64,000 nt of DNA, from contig NZ_CP014226.1 in NCBI RefSeq assembly GCF_001545155.1, positions 719,926 through 783,925 on the forward strand, written 5' to 3'. The notes below the pieces were generated by a model. The model searched no databases. It was not told where the DNA came from and was given only the letters and a program-made list of their open reading frames with translations. Position numbers and translations under genes: made by a program. Numbering within the stretch: position 1 is the stretch's first letter; each line of letters opens with the position of its first letter. This document shows positions 20,135 through 29,685 of the stretch, one piece after another. Source of the stretch: Halomonas chromatireducens (GTDB lineage: Bacteria; Pseudomonadota; Gammaproteobacteria; Pseudomonadales; Halomonadaceae).

Positions 20135-20187
20135 CGCGTCATGCGGCCATCGAAGACGTGCAAGGCTGGCTGGATGCATTCACCTGA
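20119..20187 (+). pseudogene. surE: surE 3' remnant
   Basis: Twenty-two codons plus TGA reading [18 protein letters not shown] then DAFT. This matches the C-terminus of the 5'-nucleotidase SurE (compare TPLxxDLTxHxA...WL in E. coli SurE). It has no start and no N-terminal part. It overlaps the pcm start by 14 bases, the arrangement expected if surE had once preceded pcm. The join to the hydratase fragment is at about 20118-20122. Confidence 0.82.
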
Positions 20188-20854
20188 ACAACTGCCCGAG
20201 CTGCTGCGCGGGGTGGGCATGACATCGCAGCGAACCCGAGACCGGATGGTCGCACGCCTGGCCGACCAGGGTATCGAGGACGAGCGGGTACTCACGGCCA
20301 TGGCCAGTGAGCCGCGCCACCTGTTTCTCGATGAGGCGCTGTCACACCGGGCCTACGAGGACACCTCGCTGCCCATCGGTCTGGGCCAGACGCTGTCCCA
20401 GCCATGGATGGTGGCGCGGATGACCGAGCTGGTGCTGAATGAGTCGCCCCGGCGCGTGCTGGAGATCGGTACCGGCTCCGGCTACCAAACGTTGATTCTT
20501 GCACGGCTGGTACCGGAACTCTGGTCCGTCGAACGAATCAATGCCTTGCATCACCGAGCGGCGGAGCGTCTACGTCTGCTCAAGGCATACAACGTTCGAT
20601 TGCGGCTGGCGGACGGGGGGCACGGCTGGTCCGAAGCGGCGCCCTTCGATGTCATACTGCTGACCGCCTGTGCTCAGGAATTACCGGACGTGCTGGTGTC
20701 CCAACTCGCCGATGGCGGCGTCATGATTCTGCCGCTGGCCGATGCCGGGGGAGAGCAATGGCTGACCCGGGTTCGTCGCGTCGGCAACCGACAAGAAGTC
20801 AAGCGGCTCGAGAGAGTTCGTTTCGTGCCGCTGCTGCAAGGAGTGATTCGTTGA
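20174..20854 (+). CDS. pcm: Protein-L-isoaspartate O-methyltransferase
   Basis: SAM-dependent repair enzyme for isoaspartyl residues, 226 residues from MHSPEQL. LPIGLGQTLSQPWMVARMTEL and the SAM site VLEIGTGSGYQT are diagnostic. A second possible start is MTSQRTR at 20219, which aligns with the E. coli N-terminus; neither has a strong ribosome-binding site. The C-terminus RFVPLLQGVIR is standard. Its stop overlaps the next gene's TTG start. It belongs to the conserved surE-pcm-nlpD-rpoS neighbourhood. Confidence 0.93.
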   Translation: MHSPEQLPELLRGVGMTSQRTRDRMVARLADQGIEDERVLTAMASEPRHLFLDEALSHRAYEDTSLPIGLGQTLSQPWMVARMTELVLNESPRRVLEIGTGSGYQTLILARLVPELWSVERINALHHRAAERLRLLKAYNVRLRLADGGHGWSEAAPFDVILLTACAQELPDVLVSQLADGGVMILPLADAGGEQWLTRVRRVGNRQEVKRLERVRFVPLLQGVIR

Positions 20855-21837
20855 AGCGTCAACTCAGTGTGTTCCTCAAGGGCGCCGGCATGGGGGCCGC
20901 GGATGCGGTTCCCGGGGTATCCGGCGGCACCATTGCCTTCGTCACCGGCATCTACGAGGAGCTGATCCATACCATCAAGCAGTTTGGCCCCAGTGCCTTC
21001 ACTGCCTGGCGTCGTGGCGGCCTTGCCCTGCTGGCCACCCACCTCAACCTGGCGTTTGCAATTCCGCTGCTGCTCGGTATCGGTGCCAGCCTGGTCACGG
21101 TGGCCCACCTGGTGGTGTGGCTGATGGAAGAGCACCCGCTGCTGCTCAATGGCTTCTTCTTCGGGCTGGTTGCCGCCTCGGCCATCGTGGTCAGTCGTCA
21201 CCCCGCCGACTGGAAGCTGTGGCATCTGCTGCCTCTCGTCGTTGGACTGTTGCTGGCCCATGCGCTGCCTTCGCTGATGCCGGTCATCACCCTGCTGGGC
21301 AGCGAGGCATTGATGCTGATCGTCGGGGGCGCCATCGCCATCAGCGCTCTGCTGCTGCCCGGGGTCTCCGGCAGCTTCCTGCTCCTGACCATGGGGCTCT
21401 ATGGCACGGTGATGGAAGGCATTCGCGGTTTCGACCTGGAGCTGCTGTCGATCTTCGCGGTGGGCTGCCTGATCGGCCTGTTTGGCTTTTCGCGCCTGCT
21501 GTCGTGGCTGCTGCACCACCATCGCACCGCCACGATGCAGCTGCTGATCGGTTTCATCGTCGGCTCGCTGCCGGTGCTTTGGCCCTGGCGTGAGCTGGTG
21601 CGCTACCAGCTCGGCCCGCAAGGCCAGATGATCCCCCTCGACTACCGCTACCTGACTCCCGGAGACTACGCCAACCTGACCGGGGACTACGGGTTGATGC
21701 TGCCGGTGCTGGCCACGATGCTGATCGGCGCCGTGCTGGTGCTGGCCCTGGCTGGCTACCATCGTGTGAGTGCCTCCGGCAAGGTGGCGGCCGGCCCTCA
21801 AACTTCGCCTGACAAGGAGGATGGCTCCAATGCGTAA
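20851..21837 (+). CDS. DUF368 domain-containing membrane protein
   Basis: 328 residues of the DUF368 family, a multi-pass inner-membrane protein with the hallmark repeated glycine-rich motifs ADAVPGVSGGTIAFVTGIYE near residue 18 and LLLPGVSGSFLLLTMGLY near 170. Members of this family have been implicated in undecaprenyl-phosphate or lipid translocation. A TTG start is chosen: AAGGAG lies seven bases upstream and the protein then begins at the conserved KRQLSVFLKGAGMGAAD. The frame stays open upstream inside pcm without support. It overlaps nlpD by 8 bases. Confidence 0.9.
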   Translation: MKRQLSVFLKGAGMGAADAVPGVSGGTIAFVTGIYEELIHTIKQFGPSAFTAWRRGGLALLATHLNLAFAIPLLLGIGASLVTVAHLVVWLMEEHPLLLNGFFFGLVAASAIVVSRHPADWKLWHLLPLVVGLLLAHALPSLMPVITLLGSEALMLIVGGAIAISALLLPGVSGSFLLLTMGLYGTVMEGIRGFDLELLSIFAVGCLIGLFGFSRLLSWLLHHHRTATMQLLIGFIVGSLPVLWPWRELVRYQLGPQGQMIPLDYRYLTPGDYANLTGDYGLMLPVLATMLIGAVLVLALAGYHRVSASGKVAAGPQTSPDKEDGSNA

Positions 21838-22885
21838 GGTATTACTGGTATCCGCCGTCGCCCTGGCGATGACCGGCTGTGCCGCTCAGCAGGAGCACTC
21901 CGCTCCCCAGGTTCGCGATCTCTCCGTGAGTCGCGAGCGTGCTTCTGTCAGTCAATACACCGTGGAGGCTGGCGATACGCTCTACGGTATTGCCTGGCGA
22001 CACGACATGGACTATCGCGATCTGGCGCGCCTCAACCAGATCAGCCCACCCTACAGGATCGAGCCAGGCCAGCAGCTGCGGCTGGACGAGAGTGGAGCCG
22101 CGCGCCCCGCCAGCGAAGCTCCCCGCGAGCAGCGCGATACGGAAGTTGCCACGGCCACTGGCCTGGGCGGTGCTGTCGACGTTGGTGATAGCGACTGGCT
22201 GCTGCCTGATGACGAGGCCATCGAGCGCAGCCGGCGCCTGACTGCCGAGCCTTTGGAGAGCGGAGAGCCGAGCCCGAGCCAGGCGGCGGTGGAAAGCGCC
22301 GGCCAGATCGCCGCGGCACCACCGGCCGCCGAGCCCGAGCCTGAACCGGAGCGTCAGCCAGAGCCCACACCCGAGCCGTCGCAAGAGCCGGAAGTGGTCG
22401 AGGCACCGGAACCCGAGCCAGCCCCAGCCGCCGAGCCGGATGCCGGAACCGAGGTGGCGGGTGCACCGGAACAACCGCCTGAGCGAGAAAGTCGAAGCTA
22501 CACGCCGGTGGAAGAGGTCGACTGGCAATGGCCGGCCGATGGCGCCCTCATCGGGCGTTTCGGTGAAGGCGGAAGTATCACCGCGGGCATTGATATCGAC
22601 GGGCAAAAGGGGCAACCTGTCAGAGCAGCTGGCCCAGGTATCGTGGTCTATGCGGGCAGCGGAGTGAGAGGCTATGGCAACCTCATTCTGCTAAAGCATA
22701 ATGACCAATACCTCAGCGCCTACGCCCACAACGACAGCCTCAGGGTTCGCGAGAATGATGTGGTCGAGGCCGGTGAGGTCATCGCCACCATGGGTGATAG
22801 TGATGCGGAGAGCGTCAGGCTGCATTTTGAGGTGCGCAAGGATGGCCAGCCTCAGGACCCCCTGAACTATCTGCCGGAGCGGTAG
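21830..22885 (+). CDS. nlpD: Murein hydrolase activator lipoprotein NlpD
   Basis: 351 residues. A lipoprotein signal MRKVLLVSAVALAMTGC places the lipidated Cys at 17. A LysM domain follows (YTVEAGDTLYGIAWRHDMDY to IEPGQQLRL, about 40-85), then a long Pro/Glu-rich linker with PEPE repeats (about 165-220) and a C-terminal LytM/M23 domain (DWQWPADGALIGRFG onward). In NlpD the peptidase is degenerate and activates the amidase AmiC during division. AAGGAGG lies nine bases before the ATG. Transcription into rpoS is usual for this locus. Confidence 0.95.
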   Translation: MRKVLLVSAVALAMTGCAAQQEHSAPQVRDLSVSRERASVSQYTVEAGDTLYGIAWRHDMDYRDLARLNQISPPYRIEPGQQLRLDESGAARPASEAPREQRDTEVATATGLGGAVDVGDSDWLLPDDEAIERSRRLTAEPLESGEPSPSQAAVESAGQIAAAPPAAEPEPEPERQPEPTPEPSQEPEVVEAPEPEPAPAAEPDAGTEVAGAPEQPPERESRSYTPVEEVDWQWPADGALIGRFGEGGSITAGIDIDGQKGQPVRAAGPGIVVYAGSGVRGYGNLILLKHNDQYLSAYAHNDSLRVRENDVVEAGEVIATMGDSDAESVRLHFEVRKDGQPQDPLNYLPER

Positions 22886-23026
22886 ACCGTCGCTTCGGGC
22901 CATCCGCCGGGTAGTATGGCGGCGTCAACGACGCCGCGTGATGACATAATAACAGCGCAACGCGTGCCGAAAGATGATGTCAGGTGTAGACCGGCACCTC
23001 AGGACGAAACCACGGGGTAGCAACCG

Positions 23027-24007
23027 ATGAGCATGCTTGAACGGGACCTTCAGGACGTGAATCTAGAGGATGTCGCTGAAGCCGAGCAGGAGCTTGGCGC
23101 CAGTGAAGAGAGTGTAGTCGGGGAAGAGGAGGCGTTCGAAAAGGCGCTGAGTCGTGAGGATAAGCACTATCATCACAGCCTTGATGCCACTCAGATCTAT
23201 CTCAACGAAATTGGTTTTTCCCCCCTGCTGACACCGGAAGAGGAGGTCTATTACGGCCGCCTTGCCCAGAAGGGCGACCCCGCCGGTCGATCGAGGATGA
23301 TCGAGTCCAACCTTCGCCTGGTGGTCAAGATCGCCCGGCGCTACCTCAACCGAGGCTTGACCCTGCTCGACCTGATCGAGGAGGGGAACCTTGGGCTCAT
23401 TCGCGCCGTTGAAAAATTCGATCCCGAGCGGGGCTTCCGTTTCTCCACCTATGCCACCTGGTGGATTCGCCAGACCATCGAGCGGGCGCTGATGAACCAG
23501 ACGCGCACCATTCGCCTGCCGATCCATGTGGTCAAGGAGCTCAATATCTACCTTCGGGCGGCCCGCGAGCTGACCCAGAAGCTCGACCACGAGGCCACCG
23601 CCGAGGAGATCGCCGAACACCTCGACAAGCCGGTTGAGGCGGTCAAGAAGATGATGGGGCTCAATGAGCGCGTTTCGTCGGTGGACTATCCGATGGGCGG
23701 CGAAAGCGACAAGCCGCTGATCGAGACCATTGCCGATGACAACGAGCAGGGTCCCGAGTCGTCCCTGGTGGACGTCGATGTCAAGCAGCATGTCGACGAC
23801 TGGCTGGCGGAACTGACCGAAAAGCAGACAGAGGTGGTGATCCGCCGTTTCGGCCTGCGCGGGCATGAGGCCGCTACGCTGGAAGAGGTTGGAGACGAAA
23901 TCGGCCTGACCCGTGAGCGGGTACGCCAGATACAGGTTGAAGCGCTCAAGAAGCTGCGTCGAGTACTGGAGAAGCAGGGCCTGTCCATGGACTCTATCTT
24001 CGAATAG
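23027..24007 (+). CDS. rpoS: RNA polymerase sigma factor RpoS
   Basis: Stationary-phase and general stress sigma factor, 326 residues. Region 1.2 ([21 protein letters not shown]), region 2 ([20 protein letters not shown]), region 3 and region 4 ([19 protein letters not shown]) are complete. The N-terminus is acidic, as in other RpoS proteins. It sits 140 bases downstream of nlpD; in relatives part of its transcription starts inside nlpD. Downstream, instead of fdxA/mutS, there is a 142-base repeat and tolC. Confidence 0.98.
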   Translation: MSMLERDLQDVNLEDVAEAEQELGASEESVVGEEEAFEKALSREDKHYHHSLDATQIYLNEIGFSPLLTPEEEVYYGRLAQKGDPAGRSRMIESNLRLVVKIARRYLNRGLTLLDLIEEGNLGLIRAVEKFDPERGFRFSTYATWWIRQTIERALMNQTRTIRLPIHVVKELNIYLRAARELTQKLDHEATAEEIAEHLDKPVEAVKKMMGLNERVSSVDYPMGGESDKPLIETIADDNEQGPESSLVDVDVKQHVDDWLAELTEKQTEVVIRRFGLRGHEAATLEEVGDEIGLTRERVRQIQVEALKKLRRVLEKQGLSMDSIFE

Positions 24008-24013
24008 CGCTTA

Positions 24014-24155
24014 GGAAAGACTGCACAAATGACTGTGCGAGTGCATCACTTCGTTGCGCGGTGCTCGGAATCCTCACATATAACCCATATGCTCCGGTTC
24101 CTGTGCTCCGTGCGCCTTGTGCTTCATCTCGCTCGTCGATTTGTTCAGCATTTCC
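24014..24155 (+). repeat. Inverted-repeat-bounded small repeat, copy A (MITE-like)
   Basis: 142 bases closely similar to 31895-32036. The ends are imperfect inverted repeats: GGAAAGACTGCACAAAT (24014-24030) and the reverse of ATTTGTTCAGCATTTCC (24139-24155), about 13 of 17 paired. CTTA flanks it on both sides (24010-24013 and 24156-24159), which could be a target duplication. It has no coding capacity and starts 7 bases after the rpoS stop codon. Confidence 0.75.
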
Positions 24156-24290
24156 CTTATGCTCCGGGATGGGCCGCTGGCCCGGCAGGCGGCCCGTTCC
24201 GGCCAGTTCGTATCATGGGTGCGCTACGGCGCATCGTCGTCGCGCCTTGCGGTTTTCCGGGCGCGTCTTGTCGTTAAGGGAACATCGACC

Positions 24291-25748
24291 ATGTCTCGCC
24301 CAGCCTTATCACGTTGCTTTCGCAAGCGCTGGATTGCCACGTTTGTCACTCTTTCAATGGCCGGCAGTGCGCAAGGCGCCGACCTCTGGACCATTGCCCA
24401 GGATGCCCTCGAGAACGATGCCGAGCTGGCTTCCGTCCGCTCCGGCTTTCTGGCGACCGAGGCTGCCCGGGACGTGCAGCGCGGTACCCTGCTGCCGCAG
24501 ATTGCGGTCGGGGGCAACGTCAGCCATTCGCGAATCTATTCAAGCGCTGCCCAGGGCCAGCAAGGCGTGCCTGAAGGCGGCGTGCCGGGCGAAGTGGCTC
24601 CGCGAGACGACACCATCAATAGCGTCGGGGTAAGCCTGGACGCCGAGCAGGCGCTCTATGATCCAGCGCGACAGGCCCAGCTCGCTCGGGCCGAGCGGGA
24701 GATCGACCGCGATGCCGTGTCACTGGATGTTGCCCGACAGCAATTGCTCTTCACGGTGGCTGATGCCTACTTCGAGATCCTGCGTGCTCACGATATCCTG
24801 AGCGCTCGTCGCGCACAGGAGACAGCCATCAGTCGCCAACTGGAGCAGGCCCGTGAACGTTTCGAGGTGGGGCTGATCGCCATTACCGACGTGCATGAGG
24901 CCCAGGCCTCCTTCGATCTGGCGCGCGCTCAGCGCATCGCGGCAGAAAGCGCCATGCAGGTCAGCTTCGAGGCGCTGGAGCGGCTGACCGGGCACCGCTA
25001 TGACAGCATCGATGCCCTGGATGACGATATCCCCATCGTGCCGCCCGAACCGGGGGATCGCGAGGACTGGGTGACGCTCGCCATGGACAACAGCCCCATG
25101 GTGCTGATGGCACAGGCGGGTATCGAAGTCGCCAGGAGCCAGGTCGAGATCTCCCGGGCGGGGCAGCGTCCGGTAGTCTCCGCCTTCGCTACCTATGGCT
25201 GGTCGGACAGTGACCGTACCGGTACGAATTACAGCTCCGAGAGCCAGGTCGGACTTCGTGCCAGCGTACCGCTCTATACGGGCGGGTCCACCGAGGCACA
25301 GATCCGCCAAAGCGGCTTTGCCCTGGAGGTGAGCCAGTACGATTTCGAGGCACAGCGCCGCGACACCATCCAGCAGGTACGTTCGCTGTTTACCCGCGTC
25401 AATAACGATGTGGAGACCGTCGAGGCGCGCCGCCAGGCGATCGTGTCCAACCAGAGCGCCCTTGAGGCGACGCGCTCGGGTTACGAGGTGGGCACGCGGA
25501 ATATCGTCGACGTGCTCAATGCCGAGCAGAGCCTGTTCAATGCCATCGCCGACCATGCCGAAGCCCGCTATGACTATGTGCTGGGTCTGCTGCAGCTACA
25601 GCTGCAGGCGGGGCTGCTCGGGGCGGACTCGATCCAGGCTGTCAATGCCTGGCTTTCCGATGAGGAGAGCGTCTCCCTGGAGCTGCCGGACGAGGCCAAT
25701 GACAGTCCGGTCATGAATATTGGCGAGCGTCCCCGGGCGCCTTCGTGA
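24291..25748 (+). CDS. tolC: TolC family outer membrane channel
   Basis: 485 residues. A Sec signal peptide (RKRWIATFVTLSMAGSAQG, cleavage before ADLWTI) is followed by two repeats of the outer-membrane efflux domain with long helices; motifs such as QALYDPARQAQLARAEREID and TRSGYEVGTRNIVDVLNAEQ are typical of TolC/type I secretion channels. It trimerises to span the outer membrane and periplasm. The upstream frame is open but unsupported; the ATG at 24291 begins the signal peptide. Monocistronic, with a terminator downstream; it could partner the RND adaptor/permease at 11-15 kb. Confidence 0.93.
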   Translation: MSRPALSRCFRKRWIATFVTLSMAGSAQGADLWTIAQDALENDAELASVRSGFLATEAARDVQRGTLLPQIAVGGNVSHSRIYSSAAQGQQGVPEGGVPGEVAPRDDTINSVGVSLDAEQALYDPARQAQLARAEREIDRDAVSLDVARQQLLFTVADAYFEILRAHDILSARRAQETAISRQLEQARERFEVGLIAITDVHEAQASFDLARAQRIAAESAMQVSFEALERLTGHRYDSIDALDDDIPIVPPEPGDREDWVTLAMDNSPMVLMAQAGIEVARSQVEISRAGQRPVVSAFATYGWSDSDRTGTNYSSESQVGLRASVPLYTGGSTEAQIRQSGFALEVSQYDFEAQRRDTIQQVRSLFTRVNNDVETVEARRQAIVSNQSALEATRSGYEVGTRNIVDVLNAEQSLFNAIADHAEARYDYVLGLLQLQLQAGLLGADSIQAVNAWLSDEESVSLELPDEANDSPVMNIGERPRAPS

Positions 25749-25819
25749 AGACTGGCTGACATGATGATTTGTCGACATAAGATAAACTGATATTTTGTTG
25801 AATTTTAGAATTACCTATA

Positions 25820-25851
25820 AAGAACCACCGATAAATCGGTGGTTCTTTTCG
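25820..25851 (+). terminator. Rho-independent terminator of tolC
   Basis: Stem GAACCACCGAT with complement ATCGGTGGTTC and an AAA loop, followed by TTTTC, about 75 bases after the tolC stop. Confidence 0.9.
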
Positions 25852-25911
25852 TGATTATAGTAATCATATAGAGGATAATTCGGCGTCATTGCTTCTCGTG
25901 AGGAGGTTTTC

Positions 25912-27033
25912 ATGGCAAGGCCCCTGGTCGCTGATATCGACCTTGACGCCCTGCGTCACAATTACTGCCTGGCTCGCGAGCTGGCACCCCACAGCCAGGC
26001 GCTGGCAGTGATCAAGGCCGACGCCTACGGCCATGGCAGCGTCGCCTGTGCAGCGGCGCTGGAGTCCCTGCCGGCCGGCGTCAGGCCGCCTGCCTTTGCG
26101 GTTGCCAGCATCGAGGAGGCCGAGGCCTTGAGAGAGGGCCATATCGAAGCACCGATCGTACTGCTCGAGGGTATCTTCGAGGCCGGCGAGCTGGCCCGTG
26201 TCGAAGCGCTTGGCCTGTGGCTGGCGGTGCATAGCGAGTGGCAGGTCAATGCCTTGCTGGCGCACCGCCCGGCCCGGCCGATCCCGGTGTGGCTCAAGGT
26301 CGACTCCGGCATGCATCGCCTGGGATTCACGCCAGAAGAGGTCACCGATGTCTGGAAGCGCCTCACGGAGAGTCCCGAGTGTGTCACCGCGGTGCAGCTG
26401 ATGAGCCACTTTGCCACCGCCGACGCCGTCGATGACGGCTATTTTCGCCAGCAGCTCGCCTGCATGCGAGAGCTGGCGCAGCGTCTCGACGTGCCGCTCT
26501 GCCTGGCCAACTCGCCGGCGACCCTGGCCTGGCCCGAGGCGCATGGTGCCTGGGTGCGCCCAGGGGTGATGCTTTACGGTAGCGATCCCCTGGAGGTTGC
26601 CAGTGATGCGACGCGACGCCTGAAGCCGGTCATGACGCTGCGCTCGGAGATCATCGCCATGCGCGACTTGAATATCGGCGAAGCCGTTGGCTATGCCGGA
26701 CGCTGGCGAGCGCCGCGGCCATCGCGTATCGCGGTGGTGGCCTGCGGCTATGGTGACGGCTATGACCGCCACGCCGTGGATGGCACGCCGGTTCTGGTGG
26801 CGGGGCAGCCTGCCAGCTTAGCCGGCAAGGTGTCCATGGATATGCTTACCGTGGATGTGACCGACATTGCCGAGGCCGGTATCGGTACCGAGGTCGTGCT
26901 GTGGGGGGAGGCCAGCAACGGCCGGGTACTGTCGGTAGATACGGTGGCACGTCATTGCGACACCATCAGCTATACCCTGCTTACCGGCGTGCTTCCGAGG
27001 GTGCCGCGCCGCTATCTTGGTCTCGATGCCTGA
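25912..27033 (+). CDS. alr: Alanine racemase
   Basis: PLP-dependent alanine racemase, 373 residues, supplying D-alanine for peptidoglycan. The PLP-binding Lys35 is in AVIKADAYGHG, and the catalytic Tyr lies in the C-terminal beta domain after ACGYGDGYDRHA (GKVSMDMLTVD region). GAGGAGG gives a strong ribosome-binding site. It has its own transcription unit after the tolC terminator. Confidence 0.97.
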   Translation: MARPLVADIDLDALRHNYCLARELAPHSQALAVIKADAYGHGSVACAAALESLPAGVRPPAFAVASIEEAEALREGHIEAPIVLLEGIFEAGELARVEALGLWLAVHSEWQVNALLAHRPARPIPVWLKVDSGMHRLGFTPEEVTDVWKRLTESPECVTAVQLMSHFATADAVDDGYFRQQLACMRELAQRLDVPLCLANSPATLAWPEAHGAWVRPGVMLYGSDPLEVASDATRRLKPVMTLRSEIIAMRDLNIGEAVGYAGRWRAPRPSRIAVVACGYGDGYDRHAVDGTPVLVAGQPASLAGKVSMDMLTVDVTDIAEAGIGTEVVLWGEASNGRVLSVDTVARHCDTISYTLLTGVLPRVPRRYLGLDA

Positions 27034-27118
27034 GGGGGGAGTGCCGCGTTGGCGACACCTCACCTGCGAGACGTTAGCGGGCACGGTATGATGTGCGTTT
27101 TGAGCGAATGGAACCTGT

Positions 27119-28033
27119 ATGTCCAAGCGTAACTGGCCCTCCTCCTTTGCCCACCCGCGCTTCTGGCCCGCCTGGCTGGCGATCGCTTTCATGTGGACGG
27201 GTGCCTGGCTGCCGTGGCGGCTGAAGCTGGCATTGGGCAAGGGTATCGGCCTGCTGGTCTGGCGCCTGGTCCCACGGCGCCGGCATATCGTTGATACCAA
27301 CCTGCGCCTCTGTTTTCCCGAATGGAGCGATGAGCAGCGTCGCCAGCGGGTCCGCGAGACCTTCATCGCCAACGGCATAGGGATACTCGAGACGGCAACC
27401 GCCTGGTGTCGCGACCCACGGCACTTGCGTCACCGGGTCACCTACAAGAACCGGCACCATCTTGCTGCCGCTCAGGCCCGTGGCAAGGGGGTGCTGGTGG
27501 TGGGCATTCACTTCTCTACCCTCGACCTTGGCGGGGCGCTACATTCGCTCTACTTCCCGGCCGATGTCGTCTATCGTCCCCACAACAATCCCTTGTTCGA
27601 TCGCTTCATGACCGATGCACGCCGCGATATTTTCGGCGAAGCCATCGATCGCCGTGATCTGCGTGGCGTGGTACGTCGCATCAAGGCGGGACATATCGTC
27701 TGGTACTCTCCGGATCAGGACTTCGGCCGTGATGTGAGCGTGTTCGCGCCCTTTTTCGGAATCGAGACGGCATCGATTCGACTGACTGCCAAGATCGCGC
27801 GGATGACCGGCGCACCGGTCGTACCATTGATGTTCCACCGCAACCCCGATGACCGCACCTATACCATCGAGTGCCACCCCCCGCTGGAAGCCTTTCCCAG
27901 CGGCGACGAAGTGCAGGATGCAACCCAGGTTAACGCCTTTATCGAAGGCGCCATTCGCAAGCACCCCGAGCAGTATCTATGGCTGCATCGTCGCTTCAAG
28001 ACCCGTCCTGCCGGGGAGCCGGGTTTCTATTGA
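27119..28033 (+). CDS. LpxL/HtrB-type lipid A acyltransferase
   Basis: 304-residue lauroyl/palmitoleoyl-type acyltransferase of late lipid A biosynthesis. One N-terminal hydrophobic segment is followed by the catalytic HX4D motif HFSTLD (His131-Asp136), YRPHNNPLFD and WYSPDQDFG, all typical of the LpxL/LpxM/LpxP family. It adds a secondary acyl chain to Kdo2-lipid IVA at the inner membrane. The ATG at 27119 begins MSKRNWPSSF and gives a family-sized product. Which of LpxL or LpxP it is cannot be told from sequence. Confidence 0.93.
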   Translation: MSKRNWPSSFAHPRFWPAWLAIAFMWTGAWLPWRLKLALGKGIGLLVWRLVPRRRHIVDTNLRLCFPEWSDEQRRQRVRETFIANGIGILETATAWCRDPRHLRHRVTYKNRHHLAAAQARGKGVLVVGIHFSTLDLGGALHSLYFPADVVYRPHNNPLFDRFMTDARRDIFGEAIDRRDLRGVVRRIKAGHIVWYSPDQDFGRDVSVFAPFFGIETASIRLTAKIARMTGAPVVPLMFHRNPDDRTYTIECHPPLEAFPSGDEVQDATQVNAFIEGAIRKHPEQYLWLHRRFKTRPAGEPGFY

Positions 28034-28182
28034 GCATTTGAGGGTTACGGAAAGCAGGCATCCGTTACAAGGGATGACGGGCGGTAACTTGACGATTCCA
28101 TCAGTTGACGCAAAGCTTAGGGACACACAAAGGGAATTTTCGGCGCTTTTGCGCTAGAAATCAAAAGACCAAGGAGGTCACT

Positions 28183-28338
28183 ATGCTCGGCAACGCAATG
28201 TTGTTCCTGATCATCGCCATTATCGCAGGTGTGCTTGGTTTTACCGGCATCGCTGGTGCAGCCACTACCATCGCTCAGATTCTGTTTTTCCTGTTCATCG
28301 TGCTATTCATCGTGTCGCTGATTCGCGGGCGAGGTTGA
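28183..28338 (+). CDS. DUF1328 (YtjA-like) small membrane protein
   Basis: A 51-residue protein, [20 protein letters not shown]..., with two hydrophobic segments separated by [10 protein letters not shown] and a C-terminal RGRG. This is the DUF1328/YtjA family, often stress-related. AAGGAGG precedes the ATG by six bases; a longer frame upstream is not needed. Its stop codon abuts that of the convergent DUF2254 gene with no gap. Confidence 0.9.
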   Translation: MLGNAMLFLIIAIIAGVLGFTGIAGAATTIAQILFFLFIVLFIVSLIRGRG

Positions 28339-29685
28339 TTATTCCTCGTCACGTCTAAATGTGGCGGGTAGCGAATCTGGCAGTATCAAGCGGTGCTCGC
28401 CGCGATGAAGCTCCCTGTTGATAAAATCACGATCGAGATGATGCTGGGCCGTCTGGTTCAGCATCTCGAACACTCTATCAGCCTGCTGCTGTAAACTTTC
28501 TCTCTGTGCGCTTCCGGCAAAGAGAGACAACGTCTTCAACGCCTCCAGGAGGCTCAGGCCAATCGACAGGTCCTTGTGCCCGTAGCGTAGAATCGGCGTG
28601 ATAATGCGATATAGCAGGTTATGAAAGTCTTCCGTAGGCCATGTGACTCGAAGCTTACCCTGCCCATCCACCAGTGCATTGCAGGGGCTGAAGTCGAGCC
28701 TTTGCCGCAACAAATCTGCCAACTGATTGATACATAACAAAGCAGTGCCGGGATCGTTCACGCCGGGTGATAGCGCCTTGATGGCGATCTCCATCAGTTG
28801 TGTCAACCCATGCACATGGGAATCCTCGATCGATTCGGCCTGGCCAAGCACGACCTGCGCCAGTATTTCCTGTGTCCATTCTTCATCCGGGGCGTCTGCC
28901 GCTTCGACACTCAGCAAGGGATAGCCCTTCAGAACGAAATCACCCAATGAAACGTTAAAATACAGAATGGCTTCTTTATTGGCGGCCAACTCGGCGAGTT
29001 TCTCGAAATCCGCTCGCTGGATCGTGCCGGTTTGGTCTGAAGCGATGAAAAAGTGTGTGGTAGTGACTGGTTTGACCTGGGAAAAATGCTCGAATCGCGC
29101 CGCTTGCTGGCGCGCTTTCATGCGGCTCAGAGAATGGCTGGTGGCTTGATGAAGGCTGGCGGCAACTGAATTGACTTGCACTGACTGTGAAGCCTTGTGG
29201 ATAAAATAGACGAATAGCGCGAGGCAGTGAATCACCATCACCGCACCCAAGTAGGCGTGCAACGAACGCCATAAGCCTGGCGAATCGTCGCTTCCCGGCA
29301 TCATCAGCAGCATCAGAACATAAAGAATGGTACCTAGGTAGTGCCCAAGCACCCATTGATGATGCCGTTTGGTTACCAGGCCGAAAACCAGCTTGTGAGA
29401 AAAGTTTCCACCCGCCTGGGAAAGCACCGACATGACCATCGAGAAGCTGAAGACCATCAGTGAGACCATGCCTGTGAGCAAGGCCGATAACAGCGTGCGG
29501 CGCGTTTCGGTGTCGGTAAAGTGTAAGAACTCAAGCGTAACAGGTAATGGAATCAGCCCTTCTTCTGGCACTACAGCCGCCAATCCCAGCAAAAAATACC
29601 CCAGCGCTAGCAGGCTGGGTATGTAAGCGATGCTTTGTCGGTACGCCTTGACCATCTTGATGGGATTGTAAAATGCTGTGATCAT
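28339..29685 (-). CDS. DUF2254 domain-containing membrane protein
   Basis: 448 residues. The N-terminal half holds four hydrophobic segments (about 20-40, 70-95, 115-135, 150-170; FSFSMVMSVLSQAGGNFSHKL is a family hallmark), the C-terminal half is soluble and ends DRDFINRELHRGEHRLI. DUF2254 proteins have no established activity. The start is placed at MITAFYNPIK because AAAGGA lies six bases upstream; the frame is open 58 codons further but without a ribosome-binding site. Confidence 0.88.
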   Translation of the reverse strand: MITAFYNPIKMVKAYRQSIAYIPSLLALGYFLLGLAAVVPEEGLIPLPVTLEFLHFTDTETRRTLLSALLTGMVSLMVFSFSMVMSVLSQAGGNFSHKLVFGLVTKRHHQWVLGHYLGTILYVLMLLMMPGSDDSPGLWRSLHAYLGAVMVIHCLALFVYFIHKASQSVQVNSVAASLHQATSHSLSRMKARQQAARFEHFSQVKPVTTTHFFIASDQTGTIQRADFEKLAELAANKEAILYFNVSLGDFVLKGYPLLSVEAADAPDEEWTQEILAQVVLGQAESIEDSHVHGLTQLMEIAIKALSPGVNDPGTALLCINQLADLLRQRLDFSPCNALVDGQGKLRVTWPTEDFHNLLYRIITPILRYGHKDLSIGLSLLEALKTLSLFAGSAQRESLQQQADRVFEMLNQTAQHHLDRDFINRELHRGEHRLILPDSLPATFRRDEE

